Shown here: positions 12,690-23,700 of the stretch, piece by piece | Layout: each line of letters starts with the position of its first letter | Numbering within the stretch: the stretch's first letter is position 1 | NCBI RefSeq assembly: GCF_020085105.1 | Contig: NC_058062.1 | Span: 4,924,945 to 4,988,944 of the forward strand | DNA: 64,000 bases | DNA from: Siniperca chuatsi | Taxonomy: Eukaryota > Chordata > Actinopteri > Centrarchiformes > Sinipercidae | Direction of reading: 5' to 3' | Program-made: the position numbers and the translations under genes | The notes under the pieces: model-generated | What the model saw: the letters and a program-made list of their open reading frames with translations, nothing else | What the model was told of the DNA's origin: nothing | Databases searched by the model: none

Positions 12690-12835
12690 ATTATTCAAAC
12701 GACGTTCGTTGTCGTTTCTTCTTCGCTTGTTTTCTTCTTCTTCTCTTTCTTAACGTCGATGGTGGTTGGTAAACAACGATACGTCGCACTACCGCCACCA
12801 CCTGGCGGGGAGTGTAGGTAGGCTTTTGCAGGTTC
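12690..12835. repeat. Possible dispersed repeat tail (pyrimidine run plus 'accgccacc')
   Basis: A TTCTTC-rich run followed by GATGGTGGTTGG and CACTACCGCCACCACCTGG resembles a repeat end I have seen dispersed in vertebrate genomes. No coding content. It lies about 340 bases upstream of the cd2bp2 start codon. Recognition is from memory only. Confidence 0.3.
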
Positions 12836-13480
12836 TAATATTGAATTGCTGTATTTAAAAAATACTAACTTTCCTAGAATGTGACATACAATAAAACTTC
12901 TGTGGTGATAACCCCGACCCAAAACTCAAATCCCACGAGGCCCGAAGACATTTTCATTGAGGTCCTTAAGCATAAAAAGGATAAGTGTGTGTCAAAAATA
13001 TATACAACAAGCAAAGAAATGTAGAGGCACATTTGCAAGAGGTCATGTAATGTCTGTCTCTATTTACTTTTAATTTATACAAAAATGTTTCTTATTTAGA
13101 GATAAATAAAGAAAGACCAATTCAGGCATGACATTGCTTTAAAAGCAGAGAAGATAATTTGACACACTGATACTGTCATAAACAAGTATTCACTATATCT
13201 GAAAAGAAGCTGTACATCTCTCTGAAAAATCAACCATCTACCAAGGGACATTTGATCTACTCACCATCAGAGATTAAAATAAAAAATATATAAGTAACAC
13301 AAAATGCAGAAGTGAGAGAGCTGAGGCAAATATTGTACATCAGACCTCAATCTAGCACCTCACTTCCATGTAGCAGTTCATGTCAGGGAGGTTGGTTTCG
13401 ACTGCTTGGTTTGGCTGATCTGTCAGCTCAGGGTCGACTCAAGCGTAGAGGAGAGAGAATATAATGTGTCAGGGTTTTGT
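12836..13480. other. Spacer upstream of cd2bp2 and the PHETA-like gene
   Basis: AT-rich sequence with no exon-like ORF, tRNA or clear transposon. The PHETA-like 5' UTR exon is inferred to lie just downstream. Confidence 0.4.
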
Positions 13481-13730
13481 TACCAGGAAGTGGGTCGAGT
13501 TATTTATATTTCAACACTCGTCCTCTCGTACCCGAGGGAGAACCAATGGTAGTAACCTGAAACTAGATATTCAAACATTGTGTGGTTCTGGATGCATCGA
13601 CATGATAGAGAACAATTGGCTTCACGTTGAGGAACTCTGAGGACCCGGAGAAACTATCTGTAAATGTAAATAATGTAAAGACTGTGTGGAAGGGTAAAGT
13701 GACCCTGTGAGGGATTCAACATTGGCAAAG
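13480..13730 (+). other. Candidate 5' UTR exon of the PHETA-like gene
   Basis: The stretch ends in CAAAG|GTAAGTCTGA, a near-consensus donor at 13730. It carries a CCAAT at about 13542 and no long ORF. The first coding exon downstream begins at an acceptor (16641-16642) eight bases before its ATG, so an upstream noncoding exon is required. This is the best candidate seen, but the 5' edge is a guess. Confidence 0.35.
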
Positions 13731-13907
13731 GTAAGTCTGAGTCACTATTTTATATTCTGTCGGTGACACTGACAGCTGCTTTTAAACCTCAGTCATACTG
13801 GATATTAATATGAAATATATAAAATCACACTTTACTTGCATTGCACTGTTACACCATACCTGTATACTACTTTTGTTAACCTGTTTACATCGCTGTTTTT
13901 GTATGTA

Positions 13908-13908
<1 letters not shown>

Positions 13909-13976
<68 letters not shown>
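13909..13976. repeat. (TA)n microsatellite
   Basis: About 34 uninterrupted TA units. The Ile-Tyr repeat reading frames over it are artefacts. The length is probably polymorphic, and it may also be an assembly weak point. Confidence 0.95.
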
Positions 13977-13980
<4 letters not shown>

Positions 13981-14199
13981 GTGCATTCTGTGTACATTCT
14001 GTTCTTACCTATACATAACCAGTTCTCACTAAGCACATACCTTTACTACATTACTGCATAACCTCAGTCTACCTCAGTATTATATTTCATATTAAATCTA
14101 ATCTATTTTTTATATATTTTAACTTTTGCACTATTTATGTCTTATCTTAGATTCTCTTTTTCTAATTTCTCATTTACTTATGTGATTTTCTTTTGTACA

Positions 14200-14300
14200 T
14201 TTTTGTATGAGCATTGTTTGAGGGAGCCTGAGAACAAGAATTTCATTGCCAACAACTGCTTCACTGTAATATGACAAATAAAGAACTTAAACTTATTAAT
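14200..14300 (+). mobile_element. 3' tail of an L2-like retroposon
   Basis: The segment GAACAAGAATTTCATTGCC, then a 'cttcactgtaatatgacaa' stretch, AATAAAGAACTT and a short AACTT repeat is a characteristic 3' end of teleost non-LTR elements. Only the tail is clear. It reads on the plus strand, opposite to the L2-type LINE at 14448-15840. Confidence 0.45.
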
Positions 14301-14447
14301 TTCCTCCAAGTAATGCCCTCATAATACTAGTAATAATAATATTAAATATTTACTGAATTTAACTTAACAGAAAAGTGAAAACTTACTGTGGTTCCTATCA
14401 TGTTGCTTGATGATTTCAGTCAATGTTTTGCTGATAAAAATTCTGTA

Positions 14448-15840
14448 ATCAGAATCAGAAATACTTTATTGATCCCCGAGGGGAAACTCTTACAACTGCT
14501 CACTATCACGTCAGTGCACACTTGAGAATAGAAGGAATAGAAGTACTAAGCAAATCAAAATATAATACACTATACCAGTGGCGCTCTGTGGTGCATTTTG
14601 TGGGGATGAGTCTTCCGCTGAAGGTACTCCTTTGTTTGACCAGCACGTCATGGAGCGGGTGGGAGACACTGTCCAAGATGGCATGTAGTTTGGCCAGCAT
14701 CCTCCTCTCTGACACCACCGATAGAGAGTCCAGCTCCACCCCCAAAATGTCACTGGCCTTACGGATCAGTTTGTTGAGTCTGTTAGCGTCCGCTACCCTC
14801 AACCTGCTGCCACAGCATGCAACAGCATACAGGATAGCACTGGCCACCACAGACTCATAAAACATCTTCAGCATTGTCCGGCAGATGTTGAAGGATCTCA
14901 GCCTCCTCAGAAAATACAGGCATCTCTGGCCCTTCCTGTAAACAGCTTGAGTGTTCTTAGCCCAGTCCAGTTTATTGTCCATGTGTACTCCCAGGTGTAA
15001 TCCTCTATCTACACTGACCCCCTGGATGGAAACCGGGGTCACTGGTGCCTTGGCCCTTCGTAGATCTACCACCAGCTCCTTAGACTTTGTCACACTGAGC
15101 TGCAGATGGTTCTGCTCACACCATGAGACAAAGTTCCCCACCACAGCCCTGTACTCAGTGTCATCACCACCGCTGATACATCCCACCACAGCAGAGTCAT
15201 CAGAAAACTTCTGAAGGTGGCAGGACTCTGTGTGGTGGCTGATGTCCGTGGTGTAGATGGTGAAGAGGAAGGGAGAGAGGACAGTCCCCTGTGCGGCCCC
15301 AGTGTTGCTGACCACGCTGTCCGACACATAGTGCTGCAGGCGCACGTGCTGTGGTCTGCCAGTCAGGTAGTCAACAATCCAGGACACGAGGGGGGCATCC
15401 ACCTGCATCGCTTACAGCTTCTCACCCAGCAGGGCCGGCCGGATGGTGTTGAAAGCACTAGAGAAGTCAAAAAACATGATCCTCACTGGGCTTGCCGGCT
15501 TGTCCAGATGGGTGTGGATGCGGTTCAGCAGGAAGATGATGGCATCCTCAACTCCCAGCCAGAGCTGGTAGGTGAACTGAAGGGGCCTGACTATGGGCCG
15601 CAGCTGTTCCAGCACCAGTCTCTCCAGGGTCTTCATTATGTGGCAGGTCAGTGCCACCAGTCTGTAGTCCTTGGAGCCACTGGGATGCGACGTCTTCAGC
15701 ACAGGAACGAGGCAAGATGTCTTCCACAGAACAGGGACCCTTTGAAGACTCAGGCTCAGGTTGAAGACATGTTGAAGGACTCCACATAGCTGGGGGGCAC
15801 AGGCTTTTATGTTCTGGTCTACATCTCGAGCAGTTTTCAG
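14448..15840 (-). mobile_element. 5'-truncated L2/Jockey-type LINE with reverse transcriptase remnant
   Basis: Minus-strand coding blocks 14506-15408 and 15412-15838 lie in one frame, separated by a TAA stop at 15409-15411 between GEKL and AMQVDAPLVSWIVDYL. Together they cover the RT domain from fingers to thumb: FDFSSAFNTI, the TGAAQGTVLSPFLFT block, the FSDDSAVVG catalytic box and the CCGSRLRVADANRLNKL thumb region. A short deletion seems to have removed residues around RGLHLGVH. The 3' end carries AATAAAGTATTTCTGATTCT and a short TCTGATTC repeat, typical of the L2 group. There is no endonuclease domain, so it is dead on arrival. The conceptual protein also runs into non-LINE sequence beyond 15838. 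It lies upstream of the PHETA-like coding exons. Confidence 0.85.
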
Positions 15841-15850
15841 TAAAAATACC

Positions 15851-16458
15851 CAATGGTGGAAGAAGTATTCATATCTTTTACTTAAATAAAAGTACCAATG
15901 CTTTAATGAAAAAATACTCCATAATAAGTAGCAAAAGTACAGAAATATTATAAGCAAATTTTACTTTAAGTATCAACTCGTTCTGCTGAAAGGTTGCCTC
16001 TCTGGATTAACAACTGCATCAAGAAGTATTTTACTGTTGTAGCCAATCAAGTGGAGCTTGTTTTAACTTCTTTATATACTGTTAGGTAGCTTAATCCAGT
16101 GGTTCTCAACCTAGGGCTCAGGCCCCTCCAAAGGGTCACAAGATAAATCTGAGGGGTTGAGAGATTAAGTTCTGCTTGTGAAATATTAAGTCATTTTAGC
16201 TCTTTGGGCCTCAAACAATTATTTGAATGAAGCCATCTGAGCAGTTTAGAGGGTAAATGTCTATTTGCTGGAACTACATTTCATTTTAGTTTTTTTAATG
16301 TAAAATCTTCATCTAAAAAGTGACTAATTACACCTGTCAGATAAATGCAGTGGAGTAAAAAGAACAATATTTCCCTCTGAATTGTAGTAAAGTAGAAGTA
16401 TAAAGTAGCATCAAATGGAAATACTCAAGTAAAGTAGAAGTACTTCAAATTGCTTTCA
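15851..16458. mobile_element. hAT-like MITE carrying a second MITE-like segment
   Basis: The outer ends are AATGGTGGAAGAAGTATTCA on the left and AAATACTCAAGTAAAGTAGAAGTAC on the right, matching the two ends of the simpler element at 27428-27826. Between about 16095 and 16300 lies a different unit beginning CAGTGGTTCTCAACCTAGGG with the block GGGTCACAAGATAAATCTGAGGGG. The same inner unit stands alone at 25262-25578. The left end abuts the 5' break of the LINE. No ORF. Confidence 0.6.
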
Positions 16459-16650
16459 AACCTTTAGTGTGTGGATATACGGAGGATATTTAAGATCTAC
16501 TGAATTGAACTTGATAATGATAACGTATTATAGTAAAATCAGATTGCTCGATGATTTTAGTATTTCTGGAATATGTTCGACTGCTACATGTGATGCAGTT
16601 TTTAGTATTGTACTTTCTAAATGTAAAAGCACTTTTCTTTAGGTGTTGGG

Positions 16651-18339
16651 ATGAAGCTCCATGAGAAGATTCTGACCCATTACCTATCATGCACCTCTCC
16701 AGTAGACAAAGAGGGATATCTTTACAAAAAGGTTTGGATAAACATAAAACACAGACAACATGAAATAACTGAAGTAACGATTTCCATATGATAGCCAATG
16801 CAATATTCCTGCTCTACTTTGACATCTTTCTTCATAGAAAGAGCGAACTGCCAACTACCAGCGGCGGTGGTTTGTCCTGAAGGCAAACCTGCTTTTCTAC
16901 CAGGAGCGCCCAGCTGATCGACACCTGCTGGGTGTCATCGTGCTGGAGGGGTGTGAAGTCCGGCACTCGGAGTCTGATGGACAGTTTGCCTTTTCTCTGG
17001 TGTTTGAAGGGCCTGGACTCAAAACCTACAGATTTGCAGCAGGGGATCGTCAGACTCTAGAGAGCTGGGTGAAAGCTTTGCTCTCAGCCAGCCACTGTTA
17101 CCTCTCCCTGCTGGTGAAAGACTTGGGCAGGCAGTATGAAGGTGTGTTAGGTGTGTTATGAGTGTTGTGGCCTTGTTCTGTTTACTGATGCTAATACCCA
17201 TTTCTATAGACAGAAGTTTATGGGTTTTTTCTGCCTTTTAACAACTTTTGTCTTTAATATGCTTCTTAGAATGTTTGATTTACTTTTTTATCTCATTGCC
17301 TGCATCATAATTTGTTCTTTGTCTTCATAAACATTGTTTGAAAGAATAATTCGACATTTTGGGGAATAGTCCCTTTCAGGTGGACAGTTAGATGAGAAGA
17401 TCAGTAGCTACAATTCTTATATCTGTCTGTTAAATATAAGGCTGCTCAATTATAAAGGTTACAGCCTGCAGTGGGTTAGCTTAGCTTAGCATAACAAATG
17501 GAAACAGGGAGAAACAGCTAGCCTGGCTCTAACCAAAGACACCAGGAAGTTACTGCTCCCAACTAAGAAGTAATCCAGCAAATAACCCCCGGTAAAATCC
17601 CAAATTGTTGTTTTTACACATTTTTTTTTGTACAGCTGAAACAATCACGTGTTAATTAGTGATCTTCAGTAGTGCTGGTAAGGTGGATTTTGTTACCTGT
17701 TTCCCCCTGTTTCTAGTCTTTGTGCTAAGCTAAGCTAACCAGCTGCTGATTGTACCTAAACAAAAGAGTGGTATTGATCTTCTCATCTAACTCCCTGCCA
17801 GATAATTAATAAGCGTATTTCCTAAAATGTTGAAGTATTCCTTTGCATAAGGTGCTATGTAAAAAATATTTCTTATTAATTAGTATGTGTAGCCTATGTT
17901 TTTGTTAATTTCCTGTTTTCCATCTGCAGAAGCTAAACAGCAACAAGGCTCTGGTGAATCTGGTGACAGCTCCTCTGTCAGTGCCCTCAAACAGTCCACG
18001 ACCAACTTCTTCTTACCTGTGCAGTGGCCAACAACAGTGGTCAGGGAGGGGAGAAGCTTCAGTGCTAGCACTGTTTTACATGTTCCTTCAATACCCACTA
18101 AAGTGGTAGCTAAAAAGTCCCCTAAACTGTGGCTCAGGAGAAATGCTCACGTCACACCACTTAATGGACCGGCACCTTTGTACGGCGAATGGCCTTTGGT
18201 GGGTTTTGATCCACTTGAGGAGTTTAGCAAACTTCATGATTATTATGGCCAAGAAGTGAAGAAAGCGAGAGAGGAATGGCTGAGGAGTCGACAAGCAAAA
18301 GAGGAACACGTTGATAGAGATCTCATCGACCTGGGCTGA
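16651..18339 (+). CDS. Sesquipedalian (PHETA/FAM109) family PH-domain protein
   Basis: Family role: endosomal adaptor that binds the inositol 5-phosphatases OCRL and INPP5B and supports endosome-to-Golgi and recycling traffic. Coding exons: 16651-16731, 16838-17141 and 17930-18339; GT-AG junctions, phases close, 264 aa (human PHETA1/2 about 250). It starts MKLHEKIL, like MKLNERS in human. A PH domain spans about residues 17-115: GYLYKK, RRWFVLK, LLFYQE, and the final helix SWVKALLSAS. The C-terminal F&H motif is visible as FSKLHDYYGQEVKKAREEWL, the OCRL-binding helix. The middle 90 residues are unconserved. I cannot say whether it is PHETA1, PHETA2 or a fish-specific third copy, so no symbol is given. 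Intron 2 is mostly filled by the repeat at 17343-17848. Confidence 0.9.
17343..17848. mobile_element. Long inverted-repeat MITE in PHETA-like intron 2
   Basis: The left end GAATAATTCGACATTTTGGGG and right end TTTCCTAAAATGTTGAAGTATTCC are inverted copies. Inner blocks such as TTAGCTTAGCTTAGCA at the left and GCTAAGCTAAGCTAACC at the right also pair, so the whole unit can fold back. This is a very common percomorph repeat family (recalled). No ORF. Confidence 0.7.
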
Positions 18340-18569
18340 AAGTAAAACTGACAGTTTAGAGACCATTTAAGAGGAAGTGAGATGGAGTGGTTCATGTGTG
18401 TTAAAAAGTTCCTGAACGGTTGTGAGTTATAGCCTGCTGTATTTAAGAACATGGAGTTTGAGGCCCAGACATCTGTAAATGTGCTAAATTTCATATAATG
18501 AGTTTAGGACATTTGTATGTTAAATTTGTTTACAGTAAGTTGTAATTTTCCTGATTTTCCATGGGATGT

Positions 18570-18792
18570 AACAAAGAACATCACATCATTTAAAATATTT
18601 TTACTAATAACATTAACAATGTCTCAGTTCTATTTAAATGTCACAGTAGGCAATAACAGTGTAACAATGAGACAGCATGCACAATAACACGGCCCTGAAA
18701 CTGAAGCAGCTAAATGGAATTCAGCCATGAGTAATTTTATTATTTACACCTGTTCTTTACATGTCAAAATGTCTCCCATGAAAAAGGCCTTT
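18570..18792. repeat. MITE copy 1 ('ggcctttttca' family)
   Basis: It shares with 19139-19330 the blocks GACAGCATGCACAA, the CCTGAAACTGAAGCAGCTAAA run and ATAACATTAA. It ends with CATGAAAAAGGCC, the inverse of the GGCCTTTTTTCACTG start of copy 2. It probably lies in the 3' UTR of the PHETA-like gene, 230 bases past the stop. Confidence 0.55.
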
Positions 18793-18904
18793 TCCTTGTT
18801 TGTTCTCATGTAGTCCCTGCTAATTGTAACTTGCACACCTGCGGCTAATTGCATATGCATAGCAGTATTAAGCAAAGAGCATTATATATTTTTCATTGCT
18901 TGAA

Positions 18905-18910
18905 AATAAA
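18905..18910 (+). terminator. Polyadenylation signal of the PHETA-like gene
   Basis: AATAAA about 570 bases past the stop at 18339. It is the first canonical plus-strand signal I noticed beyond the stop; use is inferred. Confidence 0.45.
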
Positions 18911-19138
18911 ATTGGTCTGTTGACTTAAATGTCTCATAATCAATTAGCTGAAATACACAGCCATACATCTGTGATACATAATAAGATGCTGATACACAAA
19001 ATACAAACATAACTTTATTTCAAATTCTAGTCCATAATGTGAAGTTTGATTATTTTTTTTTTTATGTTTCTGGTAGAATTACAGGGAAATAAATGGAAAT
19101 AAGCACAAGACATCTAGAATTTTCTGTTTTATGTAATA

Positions 19139-19330
19139 GGCCTTTTTTCACTGCAGACATTTTGACTTGTCATAGTAGGAAAAGTACAGGTGTTTCAAAT
19201 AACATTAAGAATGGCTCCGTACTATTCAAGTGTCCCAGTAAGCCATGACAGTGTGACAGAGAGCCAGCATGCACAACTCCAGGACCCTGAAACTGAAGCA
19301 GCTAAATTCTTCATCTTCATTCTTCGTCAT
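19139..19330. repeat. MITE copy 2 ('ggcctttttca' family)
   Basis: Starts GGCCTTTTTTCACTGCAGAC and shares the CATGCACAA and CCTGAAACTGAAGCAGCTAAA blocks with the copy at 18570-18792, in the same orientation. Its right end is missing. Two separate insertions or an old duplication could explain the pair. Confidence 0.5.
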
Positions 19331-20980
19331 TATTAATGAATAATTATTAATAAAATAACTGTTGGCCTCATAATTAGTTAGTTTACATATGAATACACAG
19401 CCCTAGGTAAAATACAAACACAACTTTGGTCTCTGGTCCAGTTCATAAAGTTTTAAAACATAAAATATCTTCCTGCATATGGAAATAAGCATGTGACAGA
19501 TAGAAGTTGTCTATCCTACAGTCATAAAGAAATGGGATCTTGTGTTTGAATATTTATCTCAATTAAAGGCATGGTTTTGTTCAGTAGAATCGTTGAAGCA
19601 AGCAGATAAACATTATGTGTAGAAATATTATTTTATCTTACATTAAAGCTACTTTAAGAGGAGATTTGTGGAAAACACAGAGAACACTGAAGCTTAGGAA
19701 ATTAATTTGCTCTCCCTTTTACTGGCAAAAAAATCACTGAGTCTACGAAGCATCAGAGAAACATACAGTATATGACAGTCAGTGGAGGATGGTGAACAGC
19801 AGAGGGCGCTGAAGGCACAGTGTGCTGACAATGGGCTGGAGAGAACCACCTGATTTAGAGTAAGCTCAGCAGTGTGATTTAGTCAGAAATAGATCAGTGT
19901 GCAAGAGACAATGTGAATGCAGCTGGTGTTAAAACTGACAGGTTAAACATTTTGGGAAATCAAGTGCCTTTAATTGAGTTATCCACTCATTTACTTGGAT
20001 CATTACATGTCCGACTGTAATTTCCATTGAATCCACTGGGTTAATTAGACAAAGTAACCGCTTCAGAGGCAAAAACTGTGGTAGTGTGTAAGTGTAATAG
20101 GCTTTATGATAAAACTGTTCATTCAACTGCCAAGCCACCAGATTGAAAAAAGCAAAAGGTGACTCCCTTAAACTTAAAATTTACTGAATGGTGATTACCG
20201 TAACACCATCCTATATGGACTCCAATAACAAAACAGGGCAACCTGAGGCTGGTAGGTAATCAAACACACCAGAGTATATAATAACTGTGACGTCTCCCAT
20301 GTCACGCAGGTTCCTTAAGGTCGACTTCCTCCATAGGACAGCTGGGAGCTTCTCCACATTCCAGACCCTACAGACAGACATACCAATCATCTAAAAAGTG
20401 ATAGATGGCTTCAGAGGAGCGTGGCGAGGCGTGTCACATTACAGCAACGGCCCCCTGAAATGTACACACATCTGTATGGAAACACTTCCCCACGATAGCA
20501 GGGTGTAAACACATTGTTAAGTGAGACCATTTTGTTTTTTTACAACTGTGTTGTAAAGTCAGCAAACTGCAGCAGCTGACACATTTGTGAAAAGTTGGAG
20601 ATGTCACACTTTTCATATTCTAGGAATCAAAAACATAAAACATTAAATGAGTGGACCAAATCTGCCCAAAAATGCAGATTCATATTGCAATAATTGCAAT
20701 ATTTAGGAGTTTATAGAAACAGAGCTATTATTTCTCAATTTTTCTTTTTTCTATACTTATTTATGTCTTAATCAAGACAGATTTGAAATACATAATCAGT
20801 TACATTCCTTGACAACAAGTATCAGCATTTGTAATCGTAAGAGAAAATGCAGAATTTTTTTTTATCGCAGATATGGTAAAAATAGTACAAAATGATGTCA
20901 TAGAGCATATTTAGTTTATGCCTAAAATCATGTCACACAAAGAAAAGAAAACATTTAGAGTTTTTATTATTATATTGATT
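19331..20980. other. Gene-free AT-rich spacer
   Basis: No exon-like reading frame, RNA gene or clear repeat was recognised apart from the MITE tail at its left edge. Small ORFs here show no codon structure or known motif. Confidence 0.4.
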
Positions 20981-20984
20981 ATTT

Positions 20985-21655
20985 ATTAAGACAGAACACA
21001 TGTGCGTCAATGAGAGGGACCCAGGTGGAACGGTGAGGCTACAGGGAGCAGAGGTGAAGAAGGTGCAGGACTTTAAGTACTTAGGGTCAACGGTTCAGAG
21101 CAATGGAGACTGTGGAAAAGAGGTGAAGAGGCGAGTGCAAGCAGGTTGGAACGGGTGGAGAAAAGTGTCAGGTGTGTTGTGTGATAAAAGAGTATCAGCA
21201 AGAATGAAAGGAAAGGTGTTCAAGACGGTGGTGAGACCAGTGATGTTGTACAGCTTAGAGACAGTGGCGCTGAAGAAAAGACAAGAGGCAGAGCTGGAGG
21301 TAGCAGAGCTTTAGATGTTGAGGTTCTCTTTGGGAGAGACGAGGACGGACAGGATCAGGAATGAGTACATCAGAGGGACAGCTCATGTTAGATGTTTCGG
21401 AGATACAGTCAGAGAGGCCAGATTGAGGTGGTTTGGACATGTTCAGAGGAGAGACTGTGAATATATTGGTAGAAGGATGCTGAGGTTGGAGCTGCCAGGC
21501 AGGAGGTTTAGAGGAAGACCAAAGAGGAGATTTATGGATGTAGTGAGAGAGGACATGAAGTTAATTGGTGTGAGTGAAGAGGATGCAGAGGACAGGGTTA
21601 GATGGAGGCACATGATTCGCTGTGGCGACCCCTGAAAGGGAACAGCCGAAAGGAA
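20985..21655 (+). mobile_element. 5'-truncated RTE-type LINE (3' end of ORF2)
   Basis: Plus-strand frame 21000-21635 encodes the RT thumb and C-terminal region of RTE-type elements: MCVNERDPGG, FKYLGSTVQSNGDCGKEV, RVQAGWNGWRKVSGVLCD, VVRPVMLYSLETVALKKRQE, LRWFGHVQRRDCEYIGRRML and GRPKRRFMDVV. One in-frame TAG at 21312-21314 interrupts ELEVAEL/MLRFSLG. The expected residue there is Lys (AAG), so this is a single-base nonsense change. The short 3' tail ends in AAGGAAGAAGATTATCATCATC. Catalytic core and endonuclease are absent. Confidence 0.85.
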
Positions 21656-23160
21656 GAAGATTATCATCATCAAATAATTAAGAATATCAAAAAACTGCCA
21701 AAAGTACAGAACGCAAAAAGGTTGCAAGGAATATGACAAACCAGAAAAACAGATGAAATTGTGGTGACAAAAAGTTGTTGCCATGAATGCTATAAATTAT
21801 TATCATATTGTTATAATATAAATTACTTAGGCAGTGAACTAATGTCAAACCTTGCTAGCAGACAAATCCTTAAAAATTCTGTAAAATGTCATAATTATCT
21901 CTTGATCTATGTACAAACGCCTCGATATAAAATCACTGTCTCTTAATTTACTGAATATAATTTCTGATATTTCCCTTAATTTGCAGGATTAGGGGACTGT
22001 CTGTTTAAATAGAACTTAAATTAAGATTTTAAAGCACAGAATCATTAACGTAAGCGCAGACTAAGACCAGAAGCTACATTTAGGACTTGAATATAGTCAG
22101 TTAAAGGTCACATTCAGTTGTTTTACCCCTTAAAATTACTGCTTCCACACACATTCCACCTTAATTTTAACATGAAAAGTTTAATGGGCATTTAAAAATT
22201 TTAAATTTAAGGGGTTTTGTTTCATAGTGAATGTAAAGACAAAATGCAAAATTATACCATGGAGTTGACATTCAGTTGATATATTGGCCTAAACCTACAT
22301 CTCCTTTTTAAAGTTAGAAATCACAGTCAGAACAGTCATATTTCATCCTGCAACAAGGTGGTGATAATCAAGGGAACCAGGGGTCAAAGGTCAACAGGAA
22401 CACAAAGGGAGGACAGACAGCTAGCGTCAGGCTCTGGATGTCCTGAACACCAAAGAAAAACAAACGTCTGAGCGAGGAGATCAGTGGAAACACAAACAGG
22501 CATGACCAGAGGGCTGAGAGAGGAGACAAAAATAAATTCCTACAATAGACAAGATTAACAAAGTTGTTAATGAAATGAAAACAGTTTATCTCTGAGGTAA
22601 ATTTGGATATAAAACCTGAAAAAACTAATGAAGGAAAACATTTTGCTCTCAGGGCCCGGCACATTGGCAGACTGTCAAGTTTATTTAGCTATTTTGGTCA
22701 CCCTCAGCTGTCCCTTTTATGTTCTCCTGGGAATGTCTGCTGCCACCACCCTGCCAAGTAATCCCCTTATATTTAAGGGGGAAGGGACGGTGGGTAGACG
22801 GCGCGAGAGGGGGGCCGGGGGTAAACAGGTGGGAAAGTGTTCATGACTGAGGCCAATCACCAAACACACACCTTTGTAGTGATGAGAAAGCATGACTGCA
22901 GCTAGAAGTTAACGGTGCTTTCACTTGGCTGGCATGTTGTCGTTCATTTAACGTTGACAACAAAACTCATCGGTTCTCAGAAAAAAAATCCCTAAAACAA
23001 ACAAAACAGGAAACAGACACAAGAAACCAGAAGCGTATACATAAACCACAGCTTTCATTGACGAAATTACATGCATTGACATTTGAGCACCTTCTGCTCA
23101 CAATAAATATAACTGTGAAAAAAAATCACAATTACATAATTGCCTTTATTGCATTTATTT
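21656..23160. other. Gene-free spacer downstream of the RTE tail
   Basis: AT-rich with a short GC-rich patch near 22740-22830 that carries many G runs but no exon-like frame or clear promoter. I recognise no gene. Confidence 0.4.
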
Positions 23161-23162
23161 AA

Positions 23163-23700
23163 TTGTAATTAAGTCTTTTACTTAAGTATTTCCGTTTCAA
23201 TTTTATGCTTCTGTATACTTCTATGCCACTACATTTCAGAGGCAAATATTGTACTTTTTACTCCACTACATTTATCTGACGGTAAGCCTTAATATAAAAA
23301 AACATTATATAAAATGCAAAGCATTGTTAAAGAATAAACCAATGGCTCCCAAACTTTGGCTTGTAAAATAATTTTTGAGGCCCAAAGAGGTAAAATCATC
23401 TAATATTTCACAAAAAAAGCAACAATTAGAGAAAAGTCCATAAAATGAATACAAATTTAGCACATTTTGGAAGCAGAACTTTGTTTTTTCTTCTTTCCTC
23501 TCACATAAATCATCTCATGACCCCTCAGAATTATCTTGTGACCCTCTGGAGGGGGTCAACTACTACCAAACTACTTAACAGTATATAAAGTATTTAAAAC
23601 CAGCTCCACCTCAATCAACTACAACATTAAATGATTTTTACACATTGTCTACTATTAAGAATCTAATAATACCAGTACATATAATACCAGTCACATATTT
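23163..23700. mobile_element. Second copy of the nested hAT-like MITE, opposite orientation
   Basis: 23163-23290 (CTTTTACTTAAGTATTTCCG, CACTACATTTCAGAGGCAAA, TACTTTTTACTCCACTACAT) is the reverse of the right part of the element at 15851-16458. 23335-23570 is the inner unit reversed, with CTCATGACCCCTCAGAATTA and CTTGTGACCCTCTGGAGGGG. 23571-23660 (AACTACTTAACAGTATATAA, CCAGCTCCACCTCAATCAAC) returns to the outer element. The far end is eroded. Confidence 0.55.

Noticed and set aside
13810-14061. ORFs with long Ile-Tyr repeats
   Set aside because: Produced by the (TA)n microsatellite; no coding evidence.
15217-15789. 190-codon plus-strand ORF
   Set aside because: Antisense of the L2-type reverse transcriptase frame.
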